NCBI GenBank assembly: GCA_030141605.1
Contig: JAQGDQ010001582.1
Location: forward strand, 1 to 33,914
DNA: 33,914 nucleotides
Direction of reading: 5' to 3'
From: Tubiluchus corallicola
Lineage: Eukaryota; Priapulida; Priapulimorpha; Priapulimorphida; Tubiluchidae
This document shows positions 10,393 through 19,110 of this stretch, in pieces. Numbering within the stretch: position 1 is the stretch's first letter; every line of letters begins with the position of its first letter. The position numbers were made by a program, and so were the translations under genes. The notes under the pieces are model-generated. The model was not told the origin of the DNA, did no database searches, and saw only the letters and a program-made list of their open reading frames with translations.

Positions 10393-10814
10393 GTAATTGA
10401 AGGACCTGATGCCAGACTGATTTCCACCTTATTTTAACGTTACTGTCGACACTCTCGTACTGAATGACCTTAGCTGCTCAACAGCCTCAGTAAAGACCAT
10501 AACTTTTTTTAATGACTTCATCCCGTTTCAATTCATTTCGTTTCCAGAAATTCAATTTTCTTCCCATCTGAATGTCGTCAACAGCGGAAGTAGTCAAACA
10601 ATAGATCGTAATAGTCTAATCAATGATAATTCAGTCTAGAAAACCGGATTTGCAGGCCTGTAATATTCAAAGAATCCTCTCACAAACAATGTTGCTGATG
10701 GCGAATAATGATGGTGATGACAAACAATGTTTGATGAGCAACATAATGGCGGCCATTATGAAAGCAACGAAATTTGAAATGTAGCGTTTAGGAAATCACA
10801 AGTATTATTCTTTA
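10393..10814. other. Single-copy region
   Basis: There is no gene. ACAAACAATGTT occurs twice (about 10683 and 10722). A near-palindrome ATAATGGCGGCCATTAT near 10743-10759 contains a YY1-like ATGGCGGC core. No other structure was recognised before the 5S-related sequence. Confidence 0.3.
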
Positions 10815-10935
10815 GAACTACGGCCAAATCACGTTGAAAACAGCGGTTCTCGTCTGATCACCGAAGATAAGCAACGTAGAGCCTGGTTAGTGCTTGGATG
10901 GATGACCGCTTAGGAATACCAGGTGCTGTAGGCTT
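10815..10935 (+). pseudogene. 5S rRNA-derived sequence, full length, diverged
   Basis: The segment from CTACGGCCAAATCACGTTGA to AGGTGCTGTAGGCTT follows the animal 5S rRNA along its whole length of about 119-121 nt. The hallmark blocks are GTTCTCGTCTGATCACCGAA, TAAGCAACGT, GCCTGGTTAGTGCTTGGATG and GACCGC...GGAATACCAGGTGCTGTAGG. Substitutions in the internal promoter region (GAAGATAAGC for GAAGTTAAGC, GGATGACCGCTTAGG for GGGTGACCGCCTGGG) and the lack of a T-run terminator directly after it argue against a working gene. It forms the head of a longer repeat whose body recurs at 25606-25978. Confidence 0.85.
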
Positions 10936-11299
10936 GGGAGATGCCCACACTGTATCTCGACACTAGGCGGAGGAGCTGCACAAGCAGCCAACGGCTAGAG
11001 GGTGGAGGAGGTCAAGTGACCCAACGGTCATGTGTAGAGGAGTAAACCTTCCAAATCAGGAGTGGAGCCCCGAAGGCGGACCAGTGCAGCATGCTCACTG
11101 ACTCCGTCAGCTCCTGCAGCCAACCTGGTACCAAACGTATCGCTCCGCTTTCCTTTGGACTACACCAGGGAGGAAGAGAAGGGGTTCCTGTTGTCTGGGC
11201 AACTCAGGATCTCCATACACCTTGCCCAGGCATGCGCCCTGGAGACGTTCAAGGAATGGACTCTCTTGGCGCACATTCCATCGTCTTCCGAACAGCTCT
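10936..11299 (+). mobile_element. Body of a 5S-headed dispersed repeat, copy 1
   Basis: This continues directly from the 5S-like head and is about 90% or more similar by eye to the body of the copy at 25552-26110. The landmarks are GCCCACACTGTATCTCGACA, AGGAGTGGAGCCCCGAAGG, CCAACCTGGTACCAAACGTA and CTTGCCCAGGCATGCGCCCT. It lacks an internal stretch of about 50 bp found in copy 2. It ends with GGACTCTCTTGGCGCACATT and so on, which in copy 2 is part of a TIR. A shared open frame (11062-11301) starts with GTG and differs from copy 2 by many amino-acid changes, so coding is not supported. The 5S head suggests a SINE3-like retroposon, but the TIRs of copy 2 suggest otherwise. Confidence 0.7.
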
Positions 11300-11390
11300 A
11301 GAGGAGCGGGTCTCGCAATGGGATTTCAAAGCTAAAAGACTGATTATTTTTCTAATATTTAAAGGAAGACAGGATGATTTTTCATATGCT

Positions 11391-11820
11391 GCCCCATTTT
11401 CAAATCCGGTAAAAAGTATACATTTTAACACAATTAATACTACAAAAGCGTTTCTGAAAATTAAATAATAGATTAAAAACTTAATTAATCGCGGGCGAGC
11501 CCAACTACTGATGACATCACAAACTAACATATTTTTCAACAGCAAAAGTATTCTACGAGCGTGTTGCACGTGTTTGCGAAAGCGAAAATTGAAGTACAGT
11601 TCTAGTGTAAGATCTTCAGTGTGTTGTACTAAAACTAGACACGTTTTAAGATAAAAATTCAAATTTCAAATTACCCCTGCACTCACGCATGAGCTGTCGA
11701 ACGTGCGTAGTTTATCACAAATTAACACATCTGAACTGAGAGGTACAGCATTTGTTTTTGTGCATCCATTTTCGAAATGCAGGCGCTAGTGCCCGTCTAA
11801 CTGCCCGAAATGCATGTAAC
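11391..11820 (+). repeat. Dispersed repeat family C, copy 1
   Basis: Its first half matches 30400-30705 in reverse orientation (CCCCATTTTCAAATC, ACACAATTAATACT, GGCGAGCCCAACT, GTGTTGCACGTGTTTGCGAA). Its second half matches 13170-13430 (GAGCGTGTTGCACGTGTT, GAAAATTGAAGTACAGT, TGCCCGTCTAAC). It has no coding capacity, and the class is unresolved. Confidence 0.65.
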
Positions 11821-12745
11821 AGCGAAGAATTAGTGGCGCGAACGCAAAATTGCGTTTGTGTGGTAATAATTCTTTCACGTAAGTCATTTTTGAAAAAGTA
11901 ATGTTTCCTTTCAATATTTTAAAGAGTAGATTGTTTTGACCTGCAGTTTAGGATCACAGTTTTATTTTAAGCTGTAACTTGGCATCATAGCTTGCAGTTT
12001 GACTAAGAATATCAAAATTGTTATTATCTAAACGTGGAAGATAAAATATATTGACATTTTTTAGCTGTATGCGCAGAAATACTAGCGGAAATAACTTTGG
12101 CATTTTTCTGAAGTTTGAAAGGACATTTTTCTGAAATTTGAACTTATGAGTATTGCTGTTAACGAAGAGTAAAATTTATTCTGCTTTTACTGAATATTGT
12201 AGTGCTACGTTTTCCCGCTTGCACTCGAGTAATCAAGTTTATTTGATGGAAAATGACAAGATGAAAAATATGCATAGCAATTTTCATTCCTAAAGTTGGC
12301 TGGGAACGGACACACCCACGGTAAACACATCGTACACATGTAGACGTTCATTATTGATGTTTTTCTTCTAAATTGAAGGTTTAAAGGAAAAGAGGACAAC
12401 TTTTCACGTCACGTTATATTTTGAAGTACAGTAAAAATTCATACATTTTAACACCAGTAATAACGCTTCTGAAAATTGAACAATTGGCTAAAAAACCTTT
12501 TTATATTTAACATTTTCTCTAGTACAAAACATACTTTACAAATTACAAACCACCAATAATAATAAGCAAATACAAACACCAAGTGACTGTCAATGAATTC
12601 AATTAGTTGTAATCAGTAATACGCATTGACTACACTTTGACAATTTTGGTTGTTCAGTAAATCATATAATATATTTCAAAGGTAGCAAACTTTTTCTAGT
12701 ATCCTAAGGTTGCTGTTCCTGCATATATATATATATATATATATA
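11821..12745. other. AT-rich region with a fragment of family C and a TA tract
   Basis: This is mostly single-copy AT-rich sequence. About 12421-12500 repeats the ATACATTTTAACAC and CTTCTGAAAATT blocks of family C copy 1, so a fragment of C is present. A pure TA dinucleotide tract lies at about 12722-12745, directly against the TIR element that follows. No gene is supported. Confidence 0.5.
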
Positions 12746-13344
12746 CTTGTCAGATCAGTAGAGTTCGGTTGTGACGTAGTACGCACGTTCGAGAGCACGG
12801 CGGTAAACCTCAACTTCGAATTTTAAACTCAGAATTTACCGAACTTTGTTCACACACGCACGCACGCACGCACACACACACACACACACGTATATTTAGC
12901 ACAGCTCACTGCATGATTAAAATTCGGTGCTTGTAATTTGTTTCGAGTACACCAAATATAATATTTTACTATTAAAATGGTCTTATTTAAACACAGGAAA
13001 TCTTTATAACGGAAGCTTTCCAAAAATTACAACAGATTTATCAATTTCTAATGCATATTTTTGCACCCTCCATTGATTGAAATGTTCCCATATGAGTTTT
13101 ACTAATCGGTTAAAAAGTTAGTTAACGATCGGGCCAGCTAATGATGACGTCACAACTGAACATATCATGAGCGTGTTGCACGTGTTCGCAAGAGCGAAAA
13201 TTGAAGTACAGTGCCACTGTGCATTATTCAGTGTGGTGTACAAAAATTCGGCATATGCCGAGTTTAAAATTCGAAGCTGAAGTTTACTGCTGTGCTCTCG
13301 AACGTGTGTACTACGTCACAACTGAACTCTACTGATCTGACAGG
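12746..13344. mobile_element. TIR element within family C, arms about 98 bp
   Basis: The left arm CTTGTCAGATCAGTAGAGTT (from 12746) and the reverse complement of the right end (CCTGTCAGATCAGTAGAGTT, ending at 13344) match with scattered differences for about 98 bp. They include GACGTAGTACGCACGTTCGA and TTCGAATTTTAAACTC. TA flanks both ends (12744-12745 and 13345-13346), compatible with a TA target duplication. The interior (about 400 bp) starts with a CA/CACG tract at about 12847-12890 and is otherwise AT-rich without coding capacity. Family C copy 1 shares the right arm and the sequence beyond it, so this element may be part of a larger repeat. Confidence 0.7.
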
Positions 13345-13430
13345 TACGGCATCTATTTTTCTGCAACGCAATTCCAAAATGCGGGCGCTGTTGCCCGTCT
13401 AACTTGCGAATGGCGAAATGCCTGTAGCCA
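13345..13430 (+). repeat. Family C sequence beyond the right TIR
   Basis: AGGTACGGCATCTATTTTTC, then GCGGGCGCTGTTGCCCGTCT, matches the tail of family C copy 1 (11739-11820). The homology therefore crosses the apparent element end, which is why the true boundaries of C are uncertain. Confidence 0.6.
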
Positions 13431-13554
13431 CCGGGAATGAGAAATCATGTGATGATGTGATAATAATGATGATAAGTCGTTTTCTTTCAATGTTTTCTAA
13501 CCTAGAAGCTGACCAATTGACCAATAACCAAGAATGCACAAAATAAACAGTTAA

Positions 13555-13890
13555 AAAAGCAATAAAGTAAGTAAGAAAGCAAACAAGCAAGAAAGTAAAC
13601 AATCAAATAAACGAGAAAACAGGCAAGCAAAGGAACAAGAAAACAAGAAACAACTAAAAACAAAAAGCAAGCAAATTAAGGAAATGGAAAACTAACGAAA
13701 GAAAGAAAAAATAAAAGGAAAAAAGAGAGAAAAAGAAATAAAAAGGAAAGCACGAGAAGAGAGTGCGAGAGAAAAAGGAAAGATCGAAGAGAGAGAGAGA
13801 GAAAAAAGAAGAAAGGAAAGAAAGAAAAAAGAAAATAATTGCAAGAAGAAAAGAACAAGGAAAATATGAGAAGGGAAAAAGAGGTGGAAA

Positions 13891-13979
<89 letters not shown>

Positions 13980-14078
13980 AGAGAGAGAAGAGAGAGAGAA
14001 GAGAGAAAGAGGGAGAGAGAGAGAGAGGGAGAGAGAGAAAGAGACAGAGAGAGAAAGAGAGAGAGAAAGAAAGAAGCC
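13555..14078. repeat. Polypurine low-complexity tract, A-rich then (GA)n
   Basis: About 520 bp are almost free of T on the plus strand. An AAGC/AAAG-rich part comes first, then GA-rich sequence with a pure (GA)n run of about 80 bp near 13893-13973, then GAGA with AAGA and CAGA interruptions. Such mirror-symmetric purine runs can form intramolecular triplexes. The Ser/Leu-rich and Arg/Glu-rich frames across it are artefacts of composition. Confidence 0.9.
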
Positions 14079-14394
14079 ACCATGCACATGAATGACACTG
14101 ACAAATCCCATGGACGCTCGTAGCTAAGGATTACAGAGGAGGTCTGGACATCAGCTTCACAAAATTTAAAACAGACCATCTAGGACAACGTAAACAAACA
14201 AGGATTAGCAGGAGAGTTGGAAGCCAATAGTTCAAGATGGATGCTAAGAAAGCGTCCACGAGCCACCGAAATTCTGTGATACTGGGTGTCCCAAAAACAC
14301 AAGTTAGTGTTCTACTAAATTCACAAAAAGAGTACATTGAGGAATTGACTAGAATGAGTAATTTTTGTGCTAAAATTGGGAGTTAGATAGTCAA
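14079..14394. other. Single-copy sequence between purine tract and 21-bp array
   Basis: This is ordinary mixed-composition DNA. No open frame with a recognisable motif was found. CTGGGTGTCCCAAAAACAC at about 14282 resembles some transposon ends, but no inverted partner was found. Confidence 0.3.
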
Positions 14395-14650
14395 AAAAAT
14401 AAATAAAACATTATTGAAAGTGAGTAATATCATACTCAACATGAGTAACTTGATGCTCACGGTACCAAAAGTAGTACTCAAGTTGAGTAATTCCATGGTC
14501 AAAGTGATTAACTTGATACTCAAAGCAGCCAACTTACCGCTCAATGTGAGTAATTTGATGATCAAATGGATAACTTGATACTCAAGGTAGTCAACTTAGT
14601 ACTAAATGTGAGTAATTTGATGGTCAAAATGAGTCGCTTGATACTCAGAA
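14395..14650. repeat. Diverged 21-bp tandem array, about 11 units
   Basis: Monomers close to AGTGAGTAACTTGATACTCA plus A follow one another from about 14415 to 14645 with heavy substitution and a few 20-bp units. The core GAGTA-acttga-TACTC is palindromic. Because 21 is seven codons, the minus strand reads as a Leu-rich heptad pattern (14383-14565), which looks like a coiled coil but is a by-product of the period. Confidence 0.8.
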
Positions 14651-14874
14651 AATGAGACCATTACATGAAATCAGCATTTTTTTATGCTCAAAATACATAT
14701 TTTAATATTCTTGCTTGTTGAAAAACCTTGAGTAACTTCAATGTGATTTTTGCAAAATTGAGGATTTTCTTTTTTTCGGACTCATTAATGTGAGTAGCTA
14801 AATTCTCAGAATTTGTTTCGATTAATTTTGGTTATCAGTAAACAGGGTCTTAGAACAACAAGCACTTAGTCTAG
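14651..14874. other. AT-rich single-copy segment
   Basis: I see no gene, repeat or clear motif here apart from scattered GAGTAA remnants of the preceding array. Confidence 0.3.
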
Positions 14875-15136
14875 TCCCAACGAAAGAAACAAAGAAACAA
14901 GATATGTAGAAAAGAAAAGAAAACAAACAGAAAAAAAGAAGACAAAAGAAGGAAACAATGAAAACGGAAAGAGCAAAAAGCAGAAAAACATGAAGTTCAA
15001 AAGAGAGAGAGGGCGAGAATCAGAGAAAAGGGGGTGAAAGAGAGAGAAAAGGGGAGTGAGAGAGAGACAGAGAGAGCGAAAGAGACACAGAGAGAGAGAG
15101 AGAAAGAGACAAAGAGAGAGAGAGAAAGGCGGAAGA

Positions 15137-15181
<45 letters not shown>

Positions 15182-15412
15182 GAAAGAGGCAGAGAGAGAG
15201 AGAAAGATATATATAGAGAGAGAGGGAAAAAGAGAGACACACACACAGAGAGAGACAAAGAGAGAGACAAAGAGAGAGAGAAAGAGAGAGAGAGATAGAG
15301 AGAGAGACAGAGAGAGAAAGAGATAGAGAGAGAGAAAGAGAGAGAAAGAGAAAGAGAGAAAGAAAGAGAAAGAGAGAGAGAGAGGGAGAAAGAGAGAAAG
15401 AAAGCTAGGGAG
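14875..15412. repeat. Second polypurine tract, A-rich then GA/GACA-rich
   Basis: The architecture repeats that of 13555-14078: AAAG/AAAC-rich sequence, then GAGAGA with GACAGA and GAAAGA interruptions and a short TATATATA island near 15208. T is nearly absent on the plus strand. The long Ser/Leu minus frames are compositional. Confidence 0.88.
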
Positions 15413-16170
15413 ACGAGACAGACGCCATGTCATTTTACATATACCTGATTTGACATTTTGACTTCAGATTACATCTGGAATGCACTTATAACAAGTCCAA
15501 TGGAAAACCAAGCATCAGTGTGGTATCAAACACCCAGTTTACATCTTATAATGAGCGTTATAAATAAAATATTTGGTTAGTAGCTACAACTGTGTCAATC
15601 ATCATGCCACTTCCTATCGGAGTGGTGAAATTTATTGCTCTTCCCATTTGGGAAGTGTAAATCACAGGAGAAAGAAAGTGTTGATTTAACCCTAATGAAA
15701 TTAAATAATGGAACACGTGACCTTTATTAATTAAACATGAGATGTTGCATGGTTTCGCCAACAAGACACCGAATTCATACATCAATAGAGAGTGAATGAA
15801 GTATATTAAGAGTGACAATTAAAGTTGAATACTTTTTTCTTTCTTCACCGTAAGACTGTGCTGTATTTCTCCGGGTTCATGAAAAATTGCTCTCACTAAG
15901 CAGCGATTACATTATATTTGATAATTTTTGTAGTTTTTTACAACTCAAACAATGGATTTTCATGCAAAATTATACATGAAATGCATTTGCTTACCTTAGA
16001 CAAATTAAAAATCGATTTTTGACGAATATACTAAAAAAAGCTTTCAGTAACTGCAGTGTTTGCACTGTAACAATGTACAGTATCACTTGTGTGAAACCGG
16101 CTAATGCAGAAAATTTCAACTGTCCAGGCCCAACACTGATACACGTTGGTCTCAAATGTACTCTATATTT
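15413..16170. other. Single-copy region, possible conserved noncoding DNA
   Basis: The sequence complexity is high. The stretch 15480-15800 contains homeodomain-like cores (TTAATTAAA) and an inverted repeat CTTCCCATTTGGGAAG near 15641. An 86-codon minus frame (15558-15818) has no recognised domain. I cannot assign a function. Confidence 0.25.
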
Positions 16171-16409
16171 AAGAAGAAATTCCTGTTAAAAGTTGAAATA
16201 ACCTTAATTTGTTCTTAGCTGATCAGTTGGTTTTTTCTGGAATAGCAGCAGAACACTGCACAGCTTGAGCTGTAGCAAGCAGGCGATCAATAAAATAGTG
16301 TGTACAATCACGCAAGTGTATACCAGACTAAGCTAGTCAATAGGCTACGTTGGAGTGCCTGAAAAGGTTGTGTTTTTCTTATTTTTTCCAATAAAATCAT
16401 TTATAAACG
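16171..16409 (+). repeat. Repeat family D, copy 1 (left arm of an inverted pair)
   Basis: About 240 bp matches the reverse complement of 18746-18985 at roughly 85-90% by eye. Shared blocks are CACAGCTTGAGCTGTAGCAA, CGATCAATAAA, ACCAGACTAAGCTAGTCAAT and AGGCTACGTTGGAGTGCCTG. The arms are 2.3 kb apart and opposed. No TIR or poly(A) defines the ends. Confidence 0.75.
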
Positions 16410-16630
16410 TTTACACAAATAGCGTTATCGAATTGCCAAGATTATGCAGAATAGAACAGTGCCTAATTTTGTAATCATTTAGTTATGTGTGATGTCAAAA
16501 TGTCTAAGAAGCCGTGGTAATTTTTAAATTTACAGTTTCACTTCAAAAATGTGCATTGCAAAAACATTTTTAAAGTGTGTTACCAACCGAGTAGTAATTT
16601 TATAATAGCTTAAAATGAATCACCCTCAAG
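16410..16630. other. Single-copy AT-rich spacer
   Basis: I see nothing recognisable between repeat D copy 1 and repeat B copy 2. Confidence 0.3.
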
Positions 16631-16798
16631 GCGCAAGAAAACACTCTTCATAAATGAAGCTTAAGAAGTTATTTTGAAATTTTGGATCACCTACATGCTG
16701 GCTTATTGCACAAAGAGTTTGCGTGAGCAGCACTGAATTTAAACACACTGAGTTAACCCTGGGGCGCTGCTATTTTGATGGTAGGTCGCTTAAAGCGT
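16631..16798 (+). repeat. Dispersed repeat family B, copy 2, 5' part
   Basis: This aligns with 2589-2770 (CAAGAAAACACTCTTCATAA, TTGAAATTTTGGATCAC, TATTTTGATGGTAGGT). It is cut at TTTAG by the piggyBac-like MITE and resumes at 17425. Copy 1 (about 2760-2768, GTTTAGATAA) shows the uninterrupted site. Confidence 0.65.
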
Positions 16799-17424
16799 TT
16801 AGCCCTTATAAGGTCACCGGGGGGAGGTAAAAAATTACCCCCAGACCGGTTTTTTGCATTTTACCCTTTTACCATACACATCCCAGTAAACCTTTTCTAT
16901 GACTTTTTCTAAATATGTTTTGTGCACAAAATACTTTCAGTTATTTATTTTAGGCGCATTGTCTCACCACGAAATAAAAGTGAAAATGCAATATGTCGAT
17001 TTTTTAAAATTGTCGAAACTTTACTTCGCTTGTCTATACATTATACGTGCGATGTATCTGATAAAACAAAATGTCAGTTACTCAAATTACTTCACCTAAA
17101 AGAAGAAAGTAGTAGACAATAAATTCAAAATAACAATGATTTTTGCACATGCGCTAGCAATGTCGGTTGTCTACAGTTATTCCAGCATAGATAAGGGAAC
17201 GTAACTAAGTGTATTTAAATTTCGTATTACTAGTAAGTCACGTGTCTTTAAGCAGAGGTATACTGTATCCCATGGTGGTCAGCATAACCACAAATTATGC
17301 TGTTGCTGTTTACTAATGAAACACGGCGGTTTATCAAAAGTAATTTACGAATTATGGTGGGGGCAATTTTTTACCCCCGGTTACGAAAATCGGTTGTAAA
17401 AAGTCGCGACCCTATAAGGGTTAA
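16799..17424. mobile_element. piggyBac-like MITE (TTAA target)
   Basis: The left end is TTAG + CCCTTATAAGGTC (16799-16815). The right end reads, in reverse complement, TTAA + CCCTTATAGGGTC. TTAA target sites and CCC-starting TIRs are typical of piggyBac elements. Subterminal palindromes occur just inside both ends (GGTAAAAAATTACC near 16827, GGGGGCAATTTTTTACCCCC near 17361). The element is 626 bp including targets and has no transposase; its small open frames are meaningless. It sits inside repeat B copy 2, and the empty site in copy 1 (TTTAGATAA) supports insertion and the four-base target. One target copy has mutated (TTAG), or was TTAG originally. Confidence 0.8.
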
Positions 17425-17775
17425 ATAACATTGGGTAAAGTTTGAAAAAAAAATCAGGAAATCCGTGCCACACACTTCACAAACTAAGCAAAAGTATAAG
17501 TTACTGTATCTTGTCAATAAGACTAAACTGCGTTTTGGGTGAGTCAGTGGTGCACACTGGGAAGGTGAGTCAGTGGTGCACACTGGGAAGGTGAGTCAGT
17601 GATGCACACTGGGAAGGTGAGTCAGTGGTGCACACTGGGAAGATGAGTCGGTGACATATTACCAACTGGCACGAACATTTTAAATGACTAAGAATTTTCT
17701 TTTCTAGTTACGTAGCTTTTTCAAGGTAAGTGCAATGCTATGTAATATAACTTTGCTTGGAAAGTTTTGGGGACA
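17425..17775 (+). repeat. Dispersed repeat family B, copy 2, 3' part
   Basis: This resumes after the MITE and matches 2775-2797 and 3741-3990: AAGTTTGAAAAAAAAATC, CACAAACTAAGCAAAAGT, TACTGTATCTTGTCAATAA, CGAACATTTTAAAT and TTGGAAAGTTTT. It lacks the roughly 940-bp insert of copy 1 and contains a local 26-bp expansion. Confidence 0.65.
17538..17655. repeat. 26-bp minisatellite with an AP-1 heptamer per unit
   Basis: GGTGAGTCAGTGGTGCACAC plus TGGGAA is repeated about 4.5 times. TGAGTCA, the AP-1/TRE core, occurs at 17540, 17566, 17592 and 17618; the fifth unit has TGAGTCG. The corresponding place in family B copy 1 has a single unit with TGAATCA, so the array arose inside this copy. Units are nearly identical, hence young. 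Confidence 0.92.
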
Positions 17776-18432
17776 TAATTTAAAATTGGCTTTCCTTTCC
17801 CTTTAAGCATTCTATTATACAAGAAATATCACAAGTTATTAATTTAGGCTCTTGATTAATCCAACGAAATTAAACGAAATGAATGGGAGTGAGCCAAAAA
17901 TTAGCTTTCTACAGAAAACAATAAGCTTTTGCACTTTCTTGCATTTCTTAGCAACATGGCTTCCTTTTTCCAATGGCTTCAGTTGCCAAATTATTGTAAT
18001 TGTTGCCTACAGCAAGAGACAAAATTCCGCGGCGACAAACCTAGGATTTCCAAGAAACCGGCCTAACGAAGATACGTCGTGACTGTTTTACTAAGCCCAG
18101 TGCACAGCAATCAGTGACGTCACTAATTCCTGTCATTACTTGGAGGTCACGTGACGGCCCTGCTCACAAAATCACAGTAATCAGGGCGCATTTGTTGCCG
18201 AGGAAAAGCTGGCGTGGATAATGTTCAGGGTGCGGGGAGGAGACATTAAATTTTTATCAGGCCAAATGAATTGAAGTTGCGCCATTTCTGAACTGCCGCA
18301 ATGTCAAATTGAGTTTGGCTTCCAGCGTTCGCTCTAATTTGGAGAGAAGAGAGACAAAATCTGATTGTGGGATGGTTCCAATTAAACGACATTCGGTAAT
18401 TCTGCCTAGGAAGTTGACCTGAATACTTCTAG
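17776..18432. other. Single-copy region with CRE and E-box
   Basis: A perfect CRE TGACGTCA lies at 18115-18122 and a palindromic E-box GTCACGTGAC at 18146-18155. The stretch 18170-18420 is high-complexity and moderately GC-rich, unlike its surroundings, and could be conserved noncoding DNA. Frames of 76 (plus) and 68 (minus) codons have no recognised motif. Confidence 0.3.
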
Positions 18433-18737
18433 TTGAAAATGACAGTTGAGCATGCTCTTGCATACTTTTGTTTTATCCTAAACATTCCAGTTAAGAATCG
18501 TATAATCTCACACTGTTTTAGAAATGAAATCGAAGACTTTGTTATAAAATGTCCATATTACAATGATCTTAGAGGAAAATTATATAATCACATCAGTGTA
18601 ATTATGTCAGAATTTTTCATTGGGAACAATTTTTATTCTAGATGGGAAGTAGTGGTTTAGAAGTTGTTAAGACAATTGGTGTTTATGTAGAAAAAACGCT
18701 TTTGAGACCCAATGAACAATGTACTAATTAGTTCTAT
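18433..18737 (+). pseudogene. Relic of a non-LTR retrotransposon ORF2 C-terminus
   Basis: The frame contains EIEDFVIKCPYYNDLR near residues 32-47, followed by GKLYNHISVIMSEF. LINE ORF2 proteins end with a zinc-knuckle-like region of the form EDE-x-H-F-x(3)-C-P-x-Y-x(2)-R. Here the E-x-H part is missing, so the knuckle is broken. A frameshift precedes a second matching piece (LEVVKTIGVYVEKTLLR, from 18657) that ends at TAG near 18735. The rest of the element is absent. Identification rests on motif recognition by eye. Confidence 0.5.
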
Positions 18738-18745
18738 TTGTCTGA

Positions 18746-18985
18746 ACGTTTATAAATGATTTAATTGGAAAAAAACAAGAAAAACATGACCTTTTCAGGC
18801 ACTCCAACGTAGCCTATTGACTAGCTTAGTCTGGTGTACACTTGCGTGATCGTACACACTAATTTATTGATCGCATGCTTGCTACAGCTCAAGCTGTGCA
18901 GAGTTGTGCTGCTGTTCCAGGAAAAACCAACCGATCAGCAAAGGACAAATTAAGGTTGTTTCATCTTTTAACTTTAATTTCTCCT
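18746..18985 (-). repeat. Repeat family D, copy 2 (inverted relative to copy 1)
   Basis: This is the reverse-complement partner of 16171-16409. It lies between two LINE-like tails (18657-18735 and 19012-19065), so it may be an insertion near a LINE 3' end or part of a LINE 3' untranslated region. Confidence 0.75.
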
Positions 18986-19004
18986 AAAAACAGAGTCTCC
19001 TAAG

Positions 19005-19110
19005 AACAGGCTTAGAATTAATTAAGTCAATTGGTGGTTATGTTGAAAAAAGTGTTTTTGAATGAACAATGAACAATATACTAATTAGTATGTAATGATC
19101 ATTTCATTGA
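19005..19110 (+). pseudogene. Second LINE-like C-terminal fragment
   Basis: LELIKSIGGYVEKSVFE (19012-19062, then TGA) matches LEVVKTIGVYVEKTLLR of 18657-18707 at 11 of 17 positions, and the following nucleotides (GAACAAT...ACTAATTAGT) also match. The protein-level match between diverged copies supports former coding function. It is either a tandem duplicate or a second insertion. Confidence 0.45.

Noticed and set aside
10815-10935. Functional 5S rRNA gene
   Set aside because: Internal promoter and stem positions are substituted, there is no T-run terminator directly after the 3' end, and it is part of a dispersed repeat.
11062-11301. 79-codon frame shared with 25606-25851 as a conserved protein
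   Set aside because: It starts with GTG in both copies and has many amino-acid-changing differences; similarity is explained by the repeat.
16899-17122. Two overlapping 66-codon frames inside the piggyBac-like MITE as a transposase remnant
   Set aside because: They are short, overlapping, and lack any DDE-type motif.
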